Shown here one piece after another: positions 56,005 through 64,000 of a DNA stretch of 64,000 bases. Every line of letters starts with the position of its first letter. Within the stretch, counting starts at the first letter, position 1. Under the pieces are notes generated by a model, which worked only from the letters and a program-made list of their open reading frames with translations, was not told the DNA's origin and did no database searches. This stretch comes from Prochlorococcus sp. MIT 1223 (GTDB taxonomy: Bacteria; Cyanobacteriota; Cyanobacteriia; PCC-6307; Cyanobiaceae), in contig NZ_CP139303.1 in assembly GCF_034092465.1 (NCBI RefSeq), positions 710,865 to 774,864 on the forward strand. The letters run 5' to 3'. Made by a program: the position numbers and the translations under genes.

Positions 56005-56172
56005 GTGTCTAGTCCATCACAACCAGAGCCTCGTTCTCTGAAATGGGAAAGCACTGGTGAATTAGCTCAAAGAGACCTCTCAGAACTAGTTACTCGTTTG
56101 CTTGATGTCGAATCAGATAATCATGGCTGCGAGCTTTCTAGACTGAGTACTAAATATGACGATAAAGAGTAA
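56005..56172 (+). CDS. Small acidic protein of unknown function
   Basis: A 55-residue soluble protein starting at GTG 56005 and ending with TAA at 56170-56172. It reads MSSPSQPEPRSLKWESTGE, then LAQRDLSELVTRLLDVESDN, with a helix-forming, acidic second half containing one Cys. Codon content is coding-like. It precedes another tiny gene in the same direction by 66 bases. No family is recognised. Confidence 0.6.
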   Translation: MSSPSQPEPRSLKWESTGELAQRDLSELVTRLLDVESDNHGCELSRLSTKYDDKE

Positions 56173-56238
56173 CTATTTCTAATTACTCTTGCACTCGATG
56201 AGTAAATAGTTCACCTTTTGCTAAACAGAAGAGATCGA

Positions 56239-56406
56239 ATGCCAAGAAAACACATTCATTGGGTTAACACCCCAGTATTAATGGAGGCTATTCTTCGCTA
56301 CGAACAAAAACGTCTTCCAAAGCCTATGCGGCTTTGGATAGAGAGCCTTCTAGATATGAATTCAAGTGATAATAAAGAATTAGTTTCCAAACCTAATCAC
56401 ATTTAG
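56239..56406 (+). CDS. Small basic protein of unknown function
   Basis: A 55-residue protein beginning MPRKHIHWVNTPVLMEAILR and followed by YEQKRLPKPMRLWIESLLDM. It is basic and helical with two Trp. The ATG at 56239 is preferred over TTG at 56218. Its 3' end overlaps the convergent larB by 14 bases. It has the size of small regulators or nucleic-acid-binding proteins, but no motif is recognised. Confidence 0.6.
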   Translation: MPRKHIHWVNTPVLMEAILRYEQKRLPKPMRLWIESLLDMNSSDNKELVSKPNHI

Positions 56407-57073
56407 ACGAACTGGTCCTATTACATTTTAAGATCCTCAAAGCTGCCATTGCAGCACCATATCCGTTATCTATATTCACGACACTTAGCCCTGGAGCACA
56501 ACTTGCAAGCATCCCATTAAGAGAAGCATTTCCTTTTTCACTAACTCCGTATCCAACAGAAACAGGTACACCTATAACAGGCTGAGGCATTAACCCAGCA
56601 AGAACTGTAGGCAATGCGCCTTCCATACCAGCACAAGCTATTAAGACCTTAGATTCTTCTATATTCTTCAGAGAAGAAAGTAGCCTATGCAAACCAGCAA
56701 CTCCAACATCAAGCAATAATTTTGTCTTTATCCCATGCCATCTCAAAGCTAATTCCGCCTCAGCTGCAACCTTTAAGTCACTTGTCCCACCACTTAAAAT
56801 AACTACCATTCCAAGACTGTTATCTTCAATAAGGGGATCGCCGAGGGTTAAACAATGAGCATCTTCATGGAATTGAGCTGTTTTGAAAAGATCAATTAAT
56901 TTTCCTGCCTTTTCCTGATTCACTCTTGTAACAAAAGCCAATTTCCCTAGTTTTTTAAGACTTTCTAAAATTTCAACTAACTGTTCTACTGTTTTATGTT
57001 CTCCCCATATGGCCTCAACCATTCCTAATCTTTGAAATCTATGAAGATCCAAGCGCGAATGCAAATAGTTCAC
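56393..57073 (-). CDS. larB: LarB-family P2CMN synthase
   Basis: In lactate-racemase cofactor synthesis LarB carboxylates and hydrolyses nicotinate adenine dinucleotide to pyridinium-3,5-biscarboxylate mononucleotide. The 226-residue protein is related to PurE: VVILSGGTSDLKVAAEAEL near 90-108, LDVGVAGLHRLLS near 120, CAGMEGALPTVLAGLMPQPVIG near 147, GYGVSEKG near 174, and NGYGAAMAAL near 203. The N-terminal domain is shorter. larC and larE are not seen in the window. It overlaps the upstream gene by 4 bases. Confidence 0.88.
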   Translation of the reverse strand: MNYLHSRLDLHRFQRLGMVEAIWGEHKTVEQLVEILESLKKLGKLAFVTRVNQEKAGKLIDLFKTAQFHEDAHCLTLGDPLIEDNSLGMVVILSGGTSDLKVAAEAELALRWHGIKTKLLLDVGVAGLHRLLSSLKNIEESKVLIACAGMEGALPTVLAGLMPQPVIGVPVSVGYGVSEKGNASLNGMLASCAPGLSVVNIDNGYGAAMAALRILKCNRTSSSKCD

Positions 57074-57516
57074 TGAGGCAATAATTCTCCTTCAAATAAA
57101 AGTGGGAAAGGATTACCTTGCTTAATTCCTGTCTCAGCGCGAGCTATATTTTCAAACTTTTCTTGAACAGTTGCAATTTCATCTTGAGGAATATTTTTCC
57201 ATATTTCTCTACTTTTCCAAGTTATCAGCAAAGTAGCTTCTTCATCTAAAGGATCCCAAAAAAGATTCCTCCCCAAGAATCCTTCTTTTTGAGCCAGCCA
57301 TTTTTCCCAACTACCTTTCTCTGCAATTATCCATGATTTGACTTGTTTCTTTTCAACTTTTAAGCGCAAGTGTTCCACAATAGGCTTATCAATAGAATCT
57401 AAAGAATGTAGATCTTCTGAATGCATACTCTGAGGATTAAAAAAAAAGAAGGCTATTGCTATTGCAAAATAAACAATTGCATTAGTCCAATGAATGCCAG
57501 AAAAAGACAATTTCAT
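57070..57516 (-). CDS. TIGR03792-family protein
   Basis: A 148-residue cyanobacterial protein. A membrane helix or signal anchor lies at about 9-27 ([18 protein letters not shown]). The domain has [18 protein letters not shown] near 46, [15 protein letters not shown] near 70 and [15 protein letters not shown] near 95, resembling a mono-oxygenase-like (ABM) fold. Function unknown. It overlaps larB and ispF by 4 bases each, so the three form a tight operon. Confidence 0.82.
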   Translation of the reverse strand: MKLSFSGIHWTNAIVYFAIAIAFFFFNPQSMHSEDLHSLDSIDKPIVEHLRLKVEKKQVKSWIIAEKGSWEKWLAQKEGFLGRNLFWDPLDEEATLLITWKSREIWKNIPQDEIATVQEKFENIARAETGIKQGNPFPLLFEGELLPQ

Positions 57517-58013
57517 ATTGTCTCTAGCAAAACTACTGCATGACTACTAATTCCTTCTTCTCTACCTTCTGGACCTAACTTCTCGTTGGTTGTGGCTTTT
57601 ACACCTACAAGGTCGACTGAAACTCCAAGTTTTTTTGCAATGTTTTCTCGCATAATTTCAATATATGGTTTTAGTTTCGGTCTCTCTGCGACCAAAACGG
57701 AATCCACATTGGAAACCTTCCATCCTCGTTGATTAATAAGCTCCATTACTTGAGCAAGCAAAAGTAAGCTATCTGCTCCTTTCCACTTTGGATCATCTGG
57801 AGGAAAGTATTTTCCTATATCACCTAAAGATAGAGCTCCTAACAAAGCGTCCATAATGGCATGAGTAAGAACATCCGCATCACTATGACCGTCAAGGCCC
57901 AAACCTTTGGGATGCATTAATTTGACACCTCCTAAGATCAGATCTCTCCCTGGAATCAAGCGATGCATGTCATAACCGTTTCCGATACGCAGCTTAGGTG
58001 AAGAGTCTGTCAT
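57513..58013 (-). CDS. ispF: 2-C-methyl-D-erythritol 2,4-cyclodiphosphate synthase
   Basis: Fifth enzyme of the MEP isoprenoid pathway, supplying carotenoid and phytol precursors; forms a zinc-dependent trimer. The 166 residues start with [21 protein letters not shown] near 9-29 carrying the metal Asp and His. [20 protein letters not shown] near 41 and IGKYFPP near 64 follow. Near the end, [16 protein letters not shown] (residues about 139-154) is conserved. It leads the ispF-TIGR03792-larB run. Confidence 0.96.
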   Translation of the reverse strand: MTDSSPKLRIGNGYDMHRLIPGRDLILGGVKLMHPKGLGLDGHSDADVLTHAIMDALLGALSLGDIGKYFPPDDPKWKGADSLLLLAQVMELINQRGWKVSNVDSVLVAERPKLKPYIEIMRENIAKKLGVSVDLVGVKATTNEKLGPEGREEGISSHAVVLLETI

Positions 58014-58240
58014 ATCAACGGATTACAGAGAGGCAAAAGAGACTGGGATAAAACTGGGATTCAATAACGACTTCTGTTAAGACAAAATTTAATTCTGTTT
58101 AACCCTATATACATGTTAGCAAGTGCAATTGACTGTGAAATGTATATGCAAGAGAAATTCCTGTTATTACACAGGGAAGGCTAGTTAGGAGAGAAAACCA
58201 TAGATGGAGGTTGCTGTTAACAAATGCCTAAGTGGTTGAT

Positions 58241-58270
58241 ATTCCTACTTGATATATTCCTACTTGATAT
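58241..58270. repeat. 15-base tandem duplication beside the orphan methyltransferase
   Basis: ATTCCTACTTGATAT occurs twice in direct contact, at 58241-58255 and 58256-58270. It lies 25 bases beyond the stop of the methyltransferase gene, at the end of the 281-base spacer that follows ispF. That spacer otherwise holds only a 23-codon frame (58113-58184). Confidence 0.85.
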
Positions 58271-58294
58271 ATTTCTTCTTTGTAAGATTTTAAG

Positions 58295-59029
58295 TTAGAA
58301 GATCTTATCATTTTTAATATAGTGCATTAAAGTTAATGTTGGACTTATTTTTAATGTTTTTTCTTTTGTAAACCCTGCTCTCTTAATCATGAGCCGGTAA
58401 AAACGTGGATAATAATGCAGATTTTCTGCAATAACAAATATAAATCCTTTTCTTGTTATTCTATAAAGCTCATTGAAAATATTAAAATTTGGGTGCAAAA
58501 GTTCTATTGATGCAGTATACGTAATAGCATAATCATAAAAGTTATTTTTTGAATATTTTATGTAATTCTGCGCTAAGTTATGTTCAGCATATATACCACC
58601 TGCTTTATATTCATAACTATTTTTTAAAAGATTAATCGCACTTTTCATAATATCAAACCCTGATAAGTTGTTATAATTATTTCTTTTTAATTCTTTGAGG
58701 AATCTCCCTTGGTTACAGCAAATATCTAAAATTGCATCATTGGGATTCGTGTTAGATAAAACATAATTTATGAATTTCTTCTCATACTCATTTTCTATCT
58801 TTGCAAACCATTCTGTTTTATGAAGTATTTCATCTTCCCATATTGAAGCATCTTTATTATAAATTTCATTATATTTAAATAGTGGAAGTATAAAAGTATT
58901 TATAGGTTTCCTTATTAAGACAATAAATATATTATTATTGTAAAATAATTTATATATAGATTTGAAGGTTTTTCTAATTAAATTTAACTTGAAAAGCTTG
59001 TATTCATATATCCTATTAATTAAACCCAT
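58295..59029 (-). CDS. Orphan class I SAM-dependent methyltransferase
   Basis: A 244-residue protein. AILDICCNQGRFLKEL near 96-111 is the SAM motif I, GFDIMKSAINLL near 121, and DYAITYTASIELLHPNFNIF near 168 corresponds to motif II. The N-terminal 70 residues are basic and rich in Lys, Asn, Ile and Phe. The gene is much more AT-rich than ispF and trmD on its two sides and resembles the methyltransferases of the glycan island. This suggests insertion. Target unknown. Confidence 0.75.
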   Translation of the reverse strand: MGLINRIYEYKLFKLNLIRKTFKSIYKLFYNNNIFIVLIRKPINTFILPLFKYNEIYNKDASIWEDEILHKTEWFAKIENEYEKKFINYVLSNTNPNDAILDICCNQGRFLKELKRNNYNNLSGFDIMKSAINLLKNSYEYKAGGIYAEHNLAQNYIKYSKNNFYDYAITYTASIELLHPNFNIFNELYRITRKGFIFVIAENLHYYPRFYRLMIKRAGFTKEKTLKISPTLTLMHYIKNDKIF

Positions 59030-59142
59030 TTAAAAAAAAATTATCTTCTTTATTTTACACCTCCAGGAATTAAAAATAAGTAGAAAAAACACACCGGCAA
59101 AGGATTACTCACAGGGAAACAAAGTATTAGCAAAGAGTCTAG

Positions 59143-59934
59143 TCAATCCAACCAAGGATCATCAACTGGGTCGTATTCATTACTTTTAAGAAATTCAACA
59201 CTACTAGTGCTAGTAAAATTTCTTTCCTTTTGAAAAGAAGGGTTTCTTAATAGCCATTTTTCATAAAGAGCTGGTCTTCTTATTTTCGTACGTTGTTCCT
59301 TTTGCTGATTCCTCCATTTAGAAATAGCTTGATGATCCCCGCTTTTTAGAACTTGAGGTACTTTCATTCCAAGGAACTCAGCAGGTCTAGTGTAATGAGG
59401 ATGTTCCAAAAGACCGTCAACATGACTTTCTTCTAATAAAGACTCAGGAGCCCCCAAAGTTCCAGAGAGTAGTCTTGTAACTCCATTAATGATAGTTAAT
59501 GCTGGCAATTCTCCGCCTGTAAGAACAAAGTCTCCTAGCGAAATTTCTTCTTCAGCCAAAGTTCTTATACGTTCATCAAATCCTTCATATTGTCCACAAA
59601 TCAGAATCAATTGATCATGTTCTATTGACCATCTCTTTAAATCAGATTGAACAAGAGGAATCCCTTGAGGAGAAAGAATTAAAACTCTTTTTCTAGGTCT
59701 CTTTTTAATTGATTGGTATGCAGCAAATACTGGCTCTGGTTTAAGAACCATTCCAGCTCCTCCTCCATATGGTTCATCATCAACTTTGCGATAACGATCA
59801 GTCGCAAAATCTCGAGGATTATGAATATTTAATTGAGCTATCTTTTGAGAAAATGCTCTCCCAATAACACCTTGTTCAGATACCGATTCAAAGACCTTGG
59901 GTAAAAGAGTTACTACATCAAAGCAAAAAGTCAT
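59143..59934 (-). CDS. trmD: tRNA (guanine-37 N1)-methyltransferase
   Basis: Methylates G37 of tRNAs next to the anticodon and so prevents frameshifting. The 263 residues have the SPOUT knot motifs: VTLLPKVFESVSEQGVIGRA near 8, DDEPYGGGAGMVLKPEP near 50, LICGQYEGFDERI near 105, and SLGDFVLTGGELPAL near 126. The C-terminal domain is longer than in E. coli. It is 6 bases from era upstream. Confidence 0.96.
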   Translation of the reverse strand: MTFCFDVVTLLPKVFESVSEQGVIGRAFSQKIAQLNIHNPRDFATDRYRKVDDEPYGGGAGMVLKPEPVFAAYQSIKKRPRKRVLILSPQGIPLVQSDLKRWSIEHDQLILICGQYEGFDERIRTLAEEEISLGDFVLTGGELPALTIINGVTRLLSGTLGAPESLLEESHVDGLLEHPHYTRPAEFLGMKVPQVLKSGDHQAISKWRNQQKEQRTKIRRPALYEKWLLRNPSFQKERNFTSTSSVEFLKSNEYDPVDDPWLD

Positions 59935-59939
59935 CTGAT

Positions 59940-60902
59940 TTACTGCCCGTCATAACCCAATTCAGCCAAACGAGAAGGACTTTTCCTCCAATTAGGAACA
60001 ACTTTTACGAAAAGCTCAAGATGCACAGGTCCATTTATCAATTTTTGCATTTGAATCCTTGCTGCACTTCCAATTACTTTGAGCATGCTTCCACCCTTCC
60101 CTATTAATATCCCTTTCTGAGTTTTTCTTTCTACTAAAACAGTAGCTAAAATTGCTGTACGCAAATTCTGCGAAGATTTTCCACCTTTTACAAAGTTTTC
60201 GTCAACTCTGTCAATAACAACAGCCACGCTATGAGGAATCTCTTCACGGGTATTAAACAACACTTGTTCACGAATCAACTCAGCAAGGAGAATCTTTTCT
60301 GGTTGATCAGAAACCATATTTGACGGATAAAGATGAGGACCTAGAGGTAATAGTCCTGAAATATGTTCAACAAGTTGATTACAACCGTTACCATTAATTG
60401 CACTACAGCTAAACATTGGCCAAGAAGGGTTTGGGAGGAAAGATCTGTATTCTTTTTCTCTAGCTTCAAAATAGCTGTTTTCAACTAAGTCAGATTTATT
60501 CAAGGCAAATAAGACTGGGTTTTTTTGACCTTTCAATAATTCAATAATGAAAGCATCTCCTTTGCCAGGAGGAGATGATGCATCAAAGATAACAACGACA
60601 AGATCTACCTCAGCAATTGAACCTCTTGCGCTTTGAACCAATCTTTTGCCAAGCAAGTGATGCGGTTTATGAATCCCGGGTGTATCTACAATTACTAATT
60701 GAGCTTTAGGTGTAGTTAAAATTGCTCTGAGTCTATTTCTTGTCGTTTGTGCTACAGGTGAAGTTATTGAAACTTTTTCACCAACCAACTGATTGACCAA
60801 AGTTGACTTTCCCACATTCGGTCTTCCAATTAGGGCAATAAAACCAGACCTAAAATCTTTTTTGGCAAAGTGCTCATGTTTATTCATTAAAAGACTCTCC
60901 AT
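59940..60902 (-). CDS. era: GTPase Era
   Basis: GTPase that binds 16S rRNA in small-subunit maturation. G1 is GRPNVGKST near 27-35, G3 DTPGIHKPHHLLG near 74, G4 NKSD near 135, and G5 SAING near 165. The KH domain includes QKGILIGKGGSMLKVIGSAARI near 259. The ATG at 60902 gives 320 residues; ATG at 60887 is equally plausible. It is close to trmD downstream. Confidence 0.95.
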   Translation of the reverse strand: MESLLMNKHEHFAKKDFRSGFIALIGRPNVGKSTLVNQLVGEKVSITSPVAQTTRNRLRAILTTPKAQLVIVDTPGIHKPHHLLGKRLVQSARGSIAEVDLVVVIFDASSPPGKGDAFIIELLKGQKNPVLFALNKSDLVENSYFEAREKEYRSFLPNPSWPMFSCSAINGNGCNQLVEHISGLLPLGPHLYPSNMVSDQPEKILLAELIREQVLFNTREEIPHSVAVVIDRVDENFVKGGKSSQNLRTAILATVLVERKTQKGILIGKGGSMLKVIGSAARIQMQKLINGPVHLELFVKVVPNWRKSPSRLAELGYDGQ

Positions 60903-60934
60903 CTCTAGCCTTAAAAAAGGTATTAGCTAAAGCC

Positions 60935-61453
60935 ATGAGCGAGAAAAAGCCAAGTTTTGAGCAGGCAATGAATGTCGCAAGTTTGTGGTGCAATTCTTGG
61001 GAGAAAGGAAGTCTTAGTGACGAAGTTCTCGCAGATAGAATAGCTGAACTTGTTGCAACAAAAATTGGCGCGAGAGGGTTTTTGGTAATAGCTCTCTCAA
61101 GTGACTGTCCTTTAATGGATAGACTTCCAGATCCTATTGTTTTCCAATTAAGGAAAGCAGGTGAATTAATAGTCGAGTTAACTGTGAAAAATTTAGTTAT
61201 GAGTAGTGCCATGTCATTGCATCATAAAAATCAAGGAGATAAAGAACTCTCATTGAAGTCAGAACGAATAACCGCAAGATGTACTGATCTTCTAAGATCA
61301 CTTGAGCCAAATATTGTAAAAAAACACTTGGAAAGTTTTCTTGAAGCTACTGAAGGGAGAGGAGATCAAGTCAGATTTCTTGAAAATTGGCACTATTCAG
61401 AAGAGCAAAAATTAGAGATTGCAATAAGCATAAATTCCATTGCAACCAATTAA
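60935..61453 (+). CDS. Conserved-hypothetical protein divergent from era
   Basis: A 172-residue soluble protein. Residues 1-50 are helical with FEQAMNVASLWCNSWEKG near 8, followed by an alternating region (RGFLVIALSSDCPLMDRLPDP near 47) and a helical C-terminus with ARCTDLLRSLEPNIVKKHLESF near 113. No enzyme motif is identified. It is divergent from era by 32 bases. Strong coding character supports it as a real core gene of picocyanobacterial type. Confidence 0.8.
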   Translation: MSEKKPSFEQAMNVASLWCNSWEKGSLSDEVLADRIAELVATKIGARGFLVIALSSDCPLMDRLPDPIVFQLRKAGELIVELTVKNLVMSSAMSLHHKNQGDKELSLKSERITARCTDLLRSLEPNIVKKHLESFLEATEGRGDQVRFLENWHYSEEQKLEIAISINSIATN

Positions 61454-61483
61454 AAAGGAGGTCGAAAATATCAACCTCCTTTT
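61453..61483. terminator. Bidirectional terminator
   Basis: AAAAGGAGGT (61453-61462) pairs with ACCTCCTTTT (61474-61483) around an 11-base loop. The A and T tracts at the two ends make it usable in both directions. It lies between the convergent hypothetical gene (ends 61453) and the Bax-inhibitor-like gene (ends 61506). Confidence 0.8.
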
Positions 61484-61505
61484 AGAAAATTAAATTAAAT
61501 CTTTT

Positions 61506-62243
61506 TCAATCTCTTCTACCACCGCCTTGAAGTGCGATCATAAGACGAAGAATAAATACAAATAAGTTTATATAAGTTAGGTACATTCCAAGAGCACCTG
61601 CAAGATACTGTTCATCGTTATATCTTCGTGGCATTGTGTAAAAGTCTACAAAAGACATTCCGACAAAAAGAACAGTTCCAAATCCTGCAATTATCAACTC
61701 AAGTCCGCTTCCTCCAAACATTCCTGGAGCAAAAATCCCACCAATCAACTGAAAGACCATTGCGATAATTAGACCTATTAAGCCAAGACCAACTACACCA
61801 CTTAAGGCTTGTCCAACACTATCGCTCATTTTTCTGCCTACATTTGAGGCAATAGCAAAGGTTATACCTGTTGCAAAAGCTGCAGTCCCAACCGCTCCAA
61901 TGCCAACGGTTCCAATTGCAAGCGCCACAATTCCACTTAAGGTAAAGCCAGTCAGAAGACTAAAAGCAGTTAAAAGAGGAAGAGCTTTTTCGTTATTGGA
62001 ATTATTCGCGGCGCTAGAAGCCATGAAGAATAACACCAACTCTCCTATAAAAGCTGCAAAGAATAGTGGCTGAAATAACGCGGGATTAGAAGACATTATT
62101 GAGAGTCCTCCAATAACGCCTAATGCCGTAACTACCATCCCGCCTCCAACGTACGGGAGGGCTTTATTTACTACATTTGGACCAACGAGTGCACTCGATT
62201 GTGCATCTCGTATAGCCTGCTGAAAATTACTGCTGGCTGGCAT
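61506..62243 (-). CDS. Bax inhibitor-1 (BI-1/YccA)-family membrane protein
   Basis: A 245-residue protein with seven membrane helices, for example near 30-50, 57-74, 89-112, 117-134, 145-169, 178-200 and 217-240. The C-terminal region with GLELIIAGFGTVLFVGMSF and FYTMPRRYNDEQYLAGALGM near 200 matches BI-1 family proteins with the Asp that gates calcium or proton leak in relatives. The bacterial role is uncertain. It starts at ATG 62243. Confidence 0.9.
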   Translation of the reverse strand: MPASSNFQQAIRDAQSSALVGPNVVNKALPYVGGGMVVTALGVIGGLSIMSSNPALFQPLFFAAFIGELVLFFMASSAANNSNNEKALPLLTAFSLLTGFTLSGIVALAIGTVGIGAVGTAAFATGITFAIASNVGRKMSDSVGQALSGVVGLGLIGLIIAMVFQLIGGIFAPGMFGGSGLELIIAGFGTVLFVGMSFVDFYTMPRRYNDEQYLAGALGMYLTYINLFVFILRLMIALQGGGRRD

Positions 62244-62314
62244 AGTAAACCGTCTAACTAGTAATACTTTGCCAGAAAAATCTTAAATAATGCAGTTTAT
62301 TAGTGCGGATCTCC

Positions 62315-63286
62315 TCATTGCTTAACTCTCTTTTCGTAAGCATCTACAACTTTTTGAACTAAATGATGGCGAACAACATCGGAAGAAGTCAACCTACAAA
62401 TAGCTATTCCATCAATATTATCAAGAACTTTTATTGCCTCAACAAGGCCACTTAATTGCCCAGAGGGTAGATCAATTTGAGTAATATCTCCAGTAACAAC
62501 CATTCTGGATCGTTCACCCAATCTTGTAAGAGCCATCCTCATTTGAGCCGAAGTGGTGTTTTGAGCTTCATCCAGAATTACAAAGGCGTCATCAAGAGTT
62601 CTTCCTCGCATATAAGCTAAAGGTGCGACTTCAATAGTTCCTTTCTCAAGCAAATTTGTAGTTTTTTCTAATCCAAATAACGTATGTAAAGCGTCATATA
62701 AAGGTCTGAGATAAGGGTCTACTTTTTGCTGTAGGTCTCCTGGCAGAAAACCTAATCTTTCTCCAGCCTCTACAGCAGGTCGTGTAAGGATAATTCTTTG
62801 AATCTTTCTTTCAGTCAGCATTCTGACTGCAAGAACAGTTGCTAAAAAGGTTTTCCCTGTGCCTGCTGGTCCTAATGAAAAAGTTAGATCGTTTTTTTCC
62901 ATAGCGTCCAAATAAGCCTTTTGCCTAAGTGTCCTTGGACGCAATAATTTACCTCTATCTCCGCGCGCAATTATCTGATTCCCTAATTCAAGATGGTCTT
63001 CCTTTTTTCCTGTATCAAGAGAAATTAAAGCAGCTTCTAAATCAATTCGAGAAATAGTTTGTCCTTCTGCCCAAAGAGGTCTAATAAGCTCAATCAATCC
63101 AGCTGCTCTCTCTAATTTAGAAGAAGGTCCGCTAATTTCTAGCTGTAATCCTCTCATTACAACACTTGCACCAGTTAGTGCTTCAATTCTTTTTAGTGTC
63201 TTTTGTCCAGCTCCTGCTAAAGCATTTGCAGCATCAGAATCAGGAAGAGGTAGTTGGAAGCGACCAGTTGAGGTGGCTTCAAGCAT
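62315..63286 (-). CDS. PhoH-like ATPase
   Basis: A 323-residue protein of the PhoH/PhoL family, implicated in RNA or ribosome metabolism and phosphate starvation. An N-terminal KH-like region (about 20-75) precedes the ATPase: Walker A SLGPAGTGKTF near 136-146, Walker B AFVILDEAQNTTSAQM near 233-248, and GDITQIDLP near 264. It is read with the two downstream-core genes rpsP and ffh on the same strand; rpsP ends 5 bases before its start. Confidence 0.93.
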   Translation of the reverse strand: MLEATSTGRFQLPLPDSDAANALAGAGQKTLKRIEALTGASVVMRGLQLEISGPSSKLERAAGLIELIRPLWAEGQTISRIDLEAALISLDTGKKEDHLELGNQIIARGDRGKLLRPRTLRQKAYLDAMEKNDLTFSLGPAGTGKTFLATVLAVRMLTERKIQRIILTRPAVEAGERLGFLPGDLQQKVDPYLRPLYDALHTLFGLEKTTNLLEKGTIEVAPLAYMRGRTLDDAFVILDEAQNTTSAQMRMALTRLGERSRMVVTGDITQIDLPSGQLSGLVEAIKVLDNIDGIAICRLTSSDVVRHHLVQKVVDAYEKRVKQ

Positions 63287-63291
63287 CGATA

Positions 63292-63672
63292 TTATTCAGC
63301 TGAAGCATCTTTTGAAACGCTTGAATCATCAACCTTTTCTTGAGAGTTTTTTTCTCCCAAAGTTTTTTGTTCTTTAGCAATTTGCCTGGCCTTTTCCTGA
63401 TTAGCTTTACCAACAATTTCGGCTGGACGAATTTTCTTTTCCAGCAATCCTCCCTTCTCTAAGAGAGTTCTTACGGCTTCTGTTGGCTGAGCTCCTTGGC
63501 TCAATCTCAATCTAAGCGCTTCTGTATCAAGTCTTGTTTCTTTAGTTCTTGGATTATAAAAGCCCAATTCTTGCAGAGGGCGTCCATCACGACGAGAAGT
63601 ACTGTTACAAGCAACTAAACGGAAACTCGCTTCCCGCTTCTTCCCAAACCGCTTTAGGCGGAGCTTAATCAT
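63292..63672 (-). CDS. rpsP: 30S ribosomal protein S16
   Basis: Binds 16S rRNA in early 30S assembly. The core (residues 1-80) has [20 protein letters not shown] at the start, [19 protein letters not shown] near 27, and [19 protein letters not shown] near 57. The 126 residues include a 40-residue charged tail ([20 protein letters not shown], then acidic residues), longer than the E. coli protein but similar to other picocyanobacteria. Confidence 0.96.
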   Translation of the reverse strand: MIKLRLKRFGKKREASFRLVACNSTSRRDGRPLQELGFYNPRTKETRLDTEALRLRLSQGAQPTEAVRTLLEKGGLLEKKIRPAEIVGKANQEKARQIAKEQKTLGEKNSQEKVDDSSVSKDASAE

Positions 63673-63756
63673 CTTTGCTTATCTTATAAAAGGACTGAAG
63701 TTAGTAGAAAGTGGATTAATTCCACTTACTATTTTTAATTTTAGCTTGCTAAGGGA

Positions 63757-63999
63757 TCAAAGGTCACCAAATCCCTTTTTTTTCTTGACTGGACGTTTCC
63801 TCCTAGAAGATCCTCCTCCACCTCCCCTAGATTGAAATTGATTTGCACCCATACCTCCCATGCCAGGCATTCCTCCCATGCCAGGCATCCCTCCCATGCC
63901 AGGCATTCCTCCTCCACTAGAAAGCTGCTTCATAAGTCCTCTCATTTTCTGAAAATCAGCTAAAACCTTTTCTACATCTGCAGATTGATGGCCACTCCC
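63757..63999 (-). CDS. ffh: 3' end of signal recognition particle protein Ffh (partial)
   Basis: The frame runs to the right edge of the window. It begins GSGHQSADVEKVLADFQKM and continues with MRGLMKQLSSGGG, which is the end of the M domain that binds SRP RNA and signal peptides. Three near-perfect copies of MPGMGG follow, then a basic tail (SSRRKRPVKKKKGFGDL). It is upstream of rpsP, the usual order in cyanobacteria. The GTPase part lies outside the window. Confidence 0.93.
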   Translation of the reverse strand, partial: GSGHQSADVEKVLADFQKMRGLMKQLSSGGGMPGMGGMPGMGGMPGMGGMGANQFQSRGGGGGSSRRKRPVKKKKGFGDL

Positions 64000-64000
64000 A

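Noticed and set aside
58113-58184. A 23-codon plus-strand frame (MLASAIDCEMYMQEKF start) after ispF
   Set aside because: It reads like protein but is too short and isolated to support as a gene; kept only as a possible relict.

Overview
The window is AT-rich chromosomal DNA of a marine picocyanobacterium, most probably a low-light Prochlorococcus. The basis is the very compact, low-GC, picocyanobacterial-type gene content: a cyanobacterial thiE with an N-terminal extra domain, DUF1517, DUF3611 and TIGR03792 proteins, a cobL fusion, and many TTG/GTG starts. The strain cannot be named from sequence alone. 

Left core block (1-9.8 kb): end of an unidentified gene, a Ycf46-like AAA ATPase, serS, rseP, rpsN, pnp, a CysQ-like phosphatase, rsmI (interrupted in frame at a run of ten C), a small membrane protein and an HTH protein. 

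Accessory island (about 9.9-42.4 kb): a surface-polysaccharide region with a tRNA-Arg(UCU) near its left edge and a tRNA-Ala(GGC) near its right edge. It encodes nucleotide-sugar enzymes (gmd, a CapI-type UDP-glucuronate 4-epimerase, two further SDR epimerase/decarboxylase-like proteins, a UDP-sugar dehydrogenase, rfbA), two PLP aminotransferases, five glycosyltransferase-like proteins and four methyltransferase-type domains or proteins. Export and control genes are a Wza-like exporter, a Wzc-like tyrosine kinase with an adjacent dual-specificity-type phosphatase, a large predicted outer-membrane beta-barrel and a candidate polymerase. A compact run at 29.3-33.6 kb matches PglC-PglD-PglE-PglF, i.e. 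a complete predicted route to a UDP-di-N-acetylbacillosamine-type sugar plus the phosphoglycosyl transferase that would load it on lipid. An isolated succinate dehydrogenase/fumarate reductase flavoprotein gene lies inside the island. No Wzx flippase or ABC exporter was recognised here. The long AT-rich spacers hold decayed small genes and strong inverted repeats. 

Right core block (42.4-64 kb): lexA (with a probable LexA operator), argF, ftsH, ribD, a small protein, cobL, nadK, pheS, surE, a DUF3611 protein, ribF, a 39-residue membrane peptide, thiE-thiS, DUF1517, two tiny genes, larB, a TIGR03792 protein, ispF, an AT-rich orphan methyltransferase inserted before trmD, then trmD, era, a conserved hypothetical, a Bax-inhibitor-1-like protein, phoH, rpsP and the 3' end of ffh. 

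Most notable: the rsmI homopolymer frameshift, the bacillosamine cassette, a glycosyltransferase-methyltransferase fusion, the kinase/phosphatase pair with a duplicated 15-base leader, a nonsense-interrupted small gene beside a 16-bp hairpin, and a LexA box that helps choose the lexA start.
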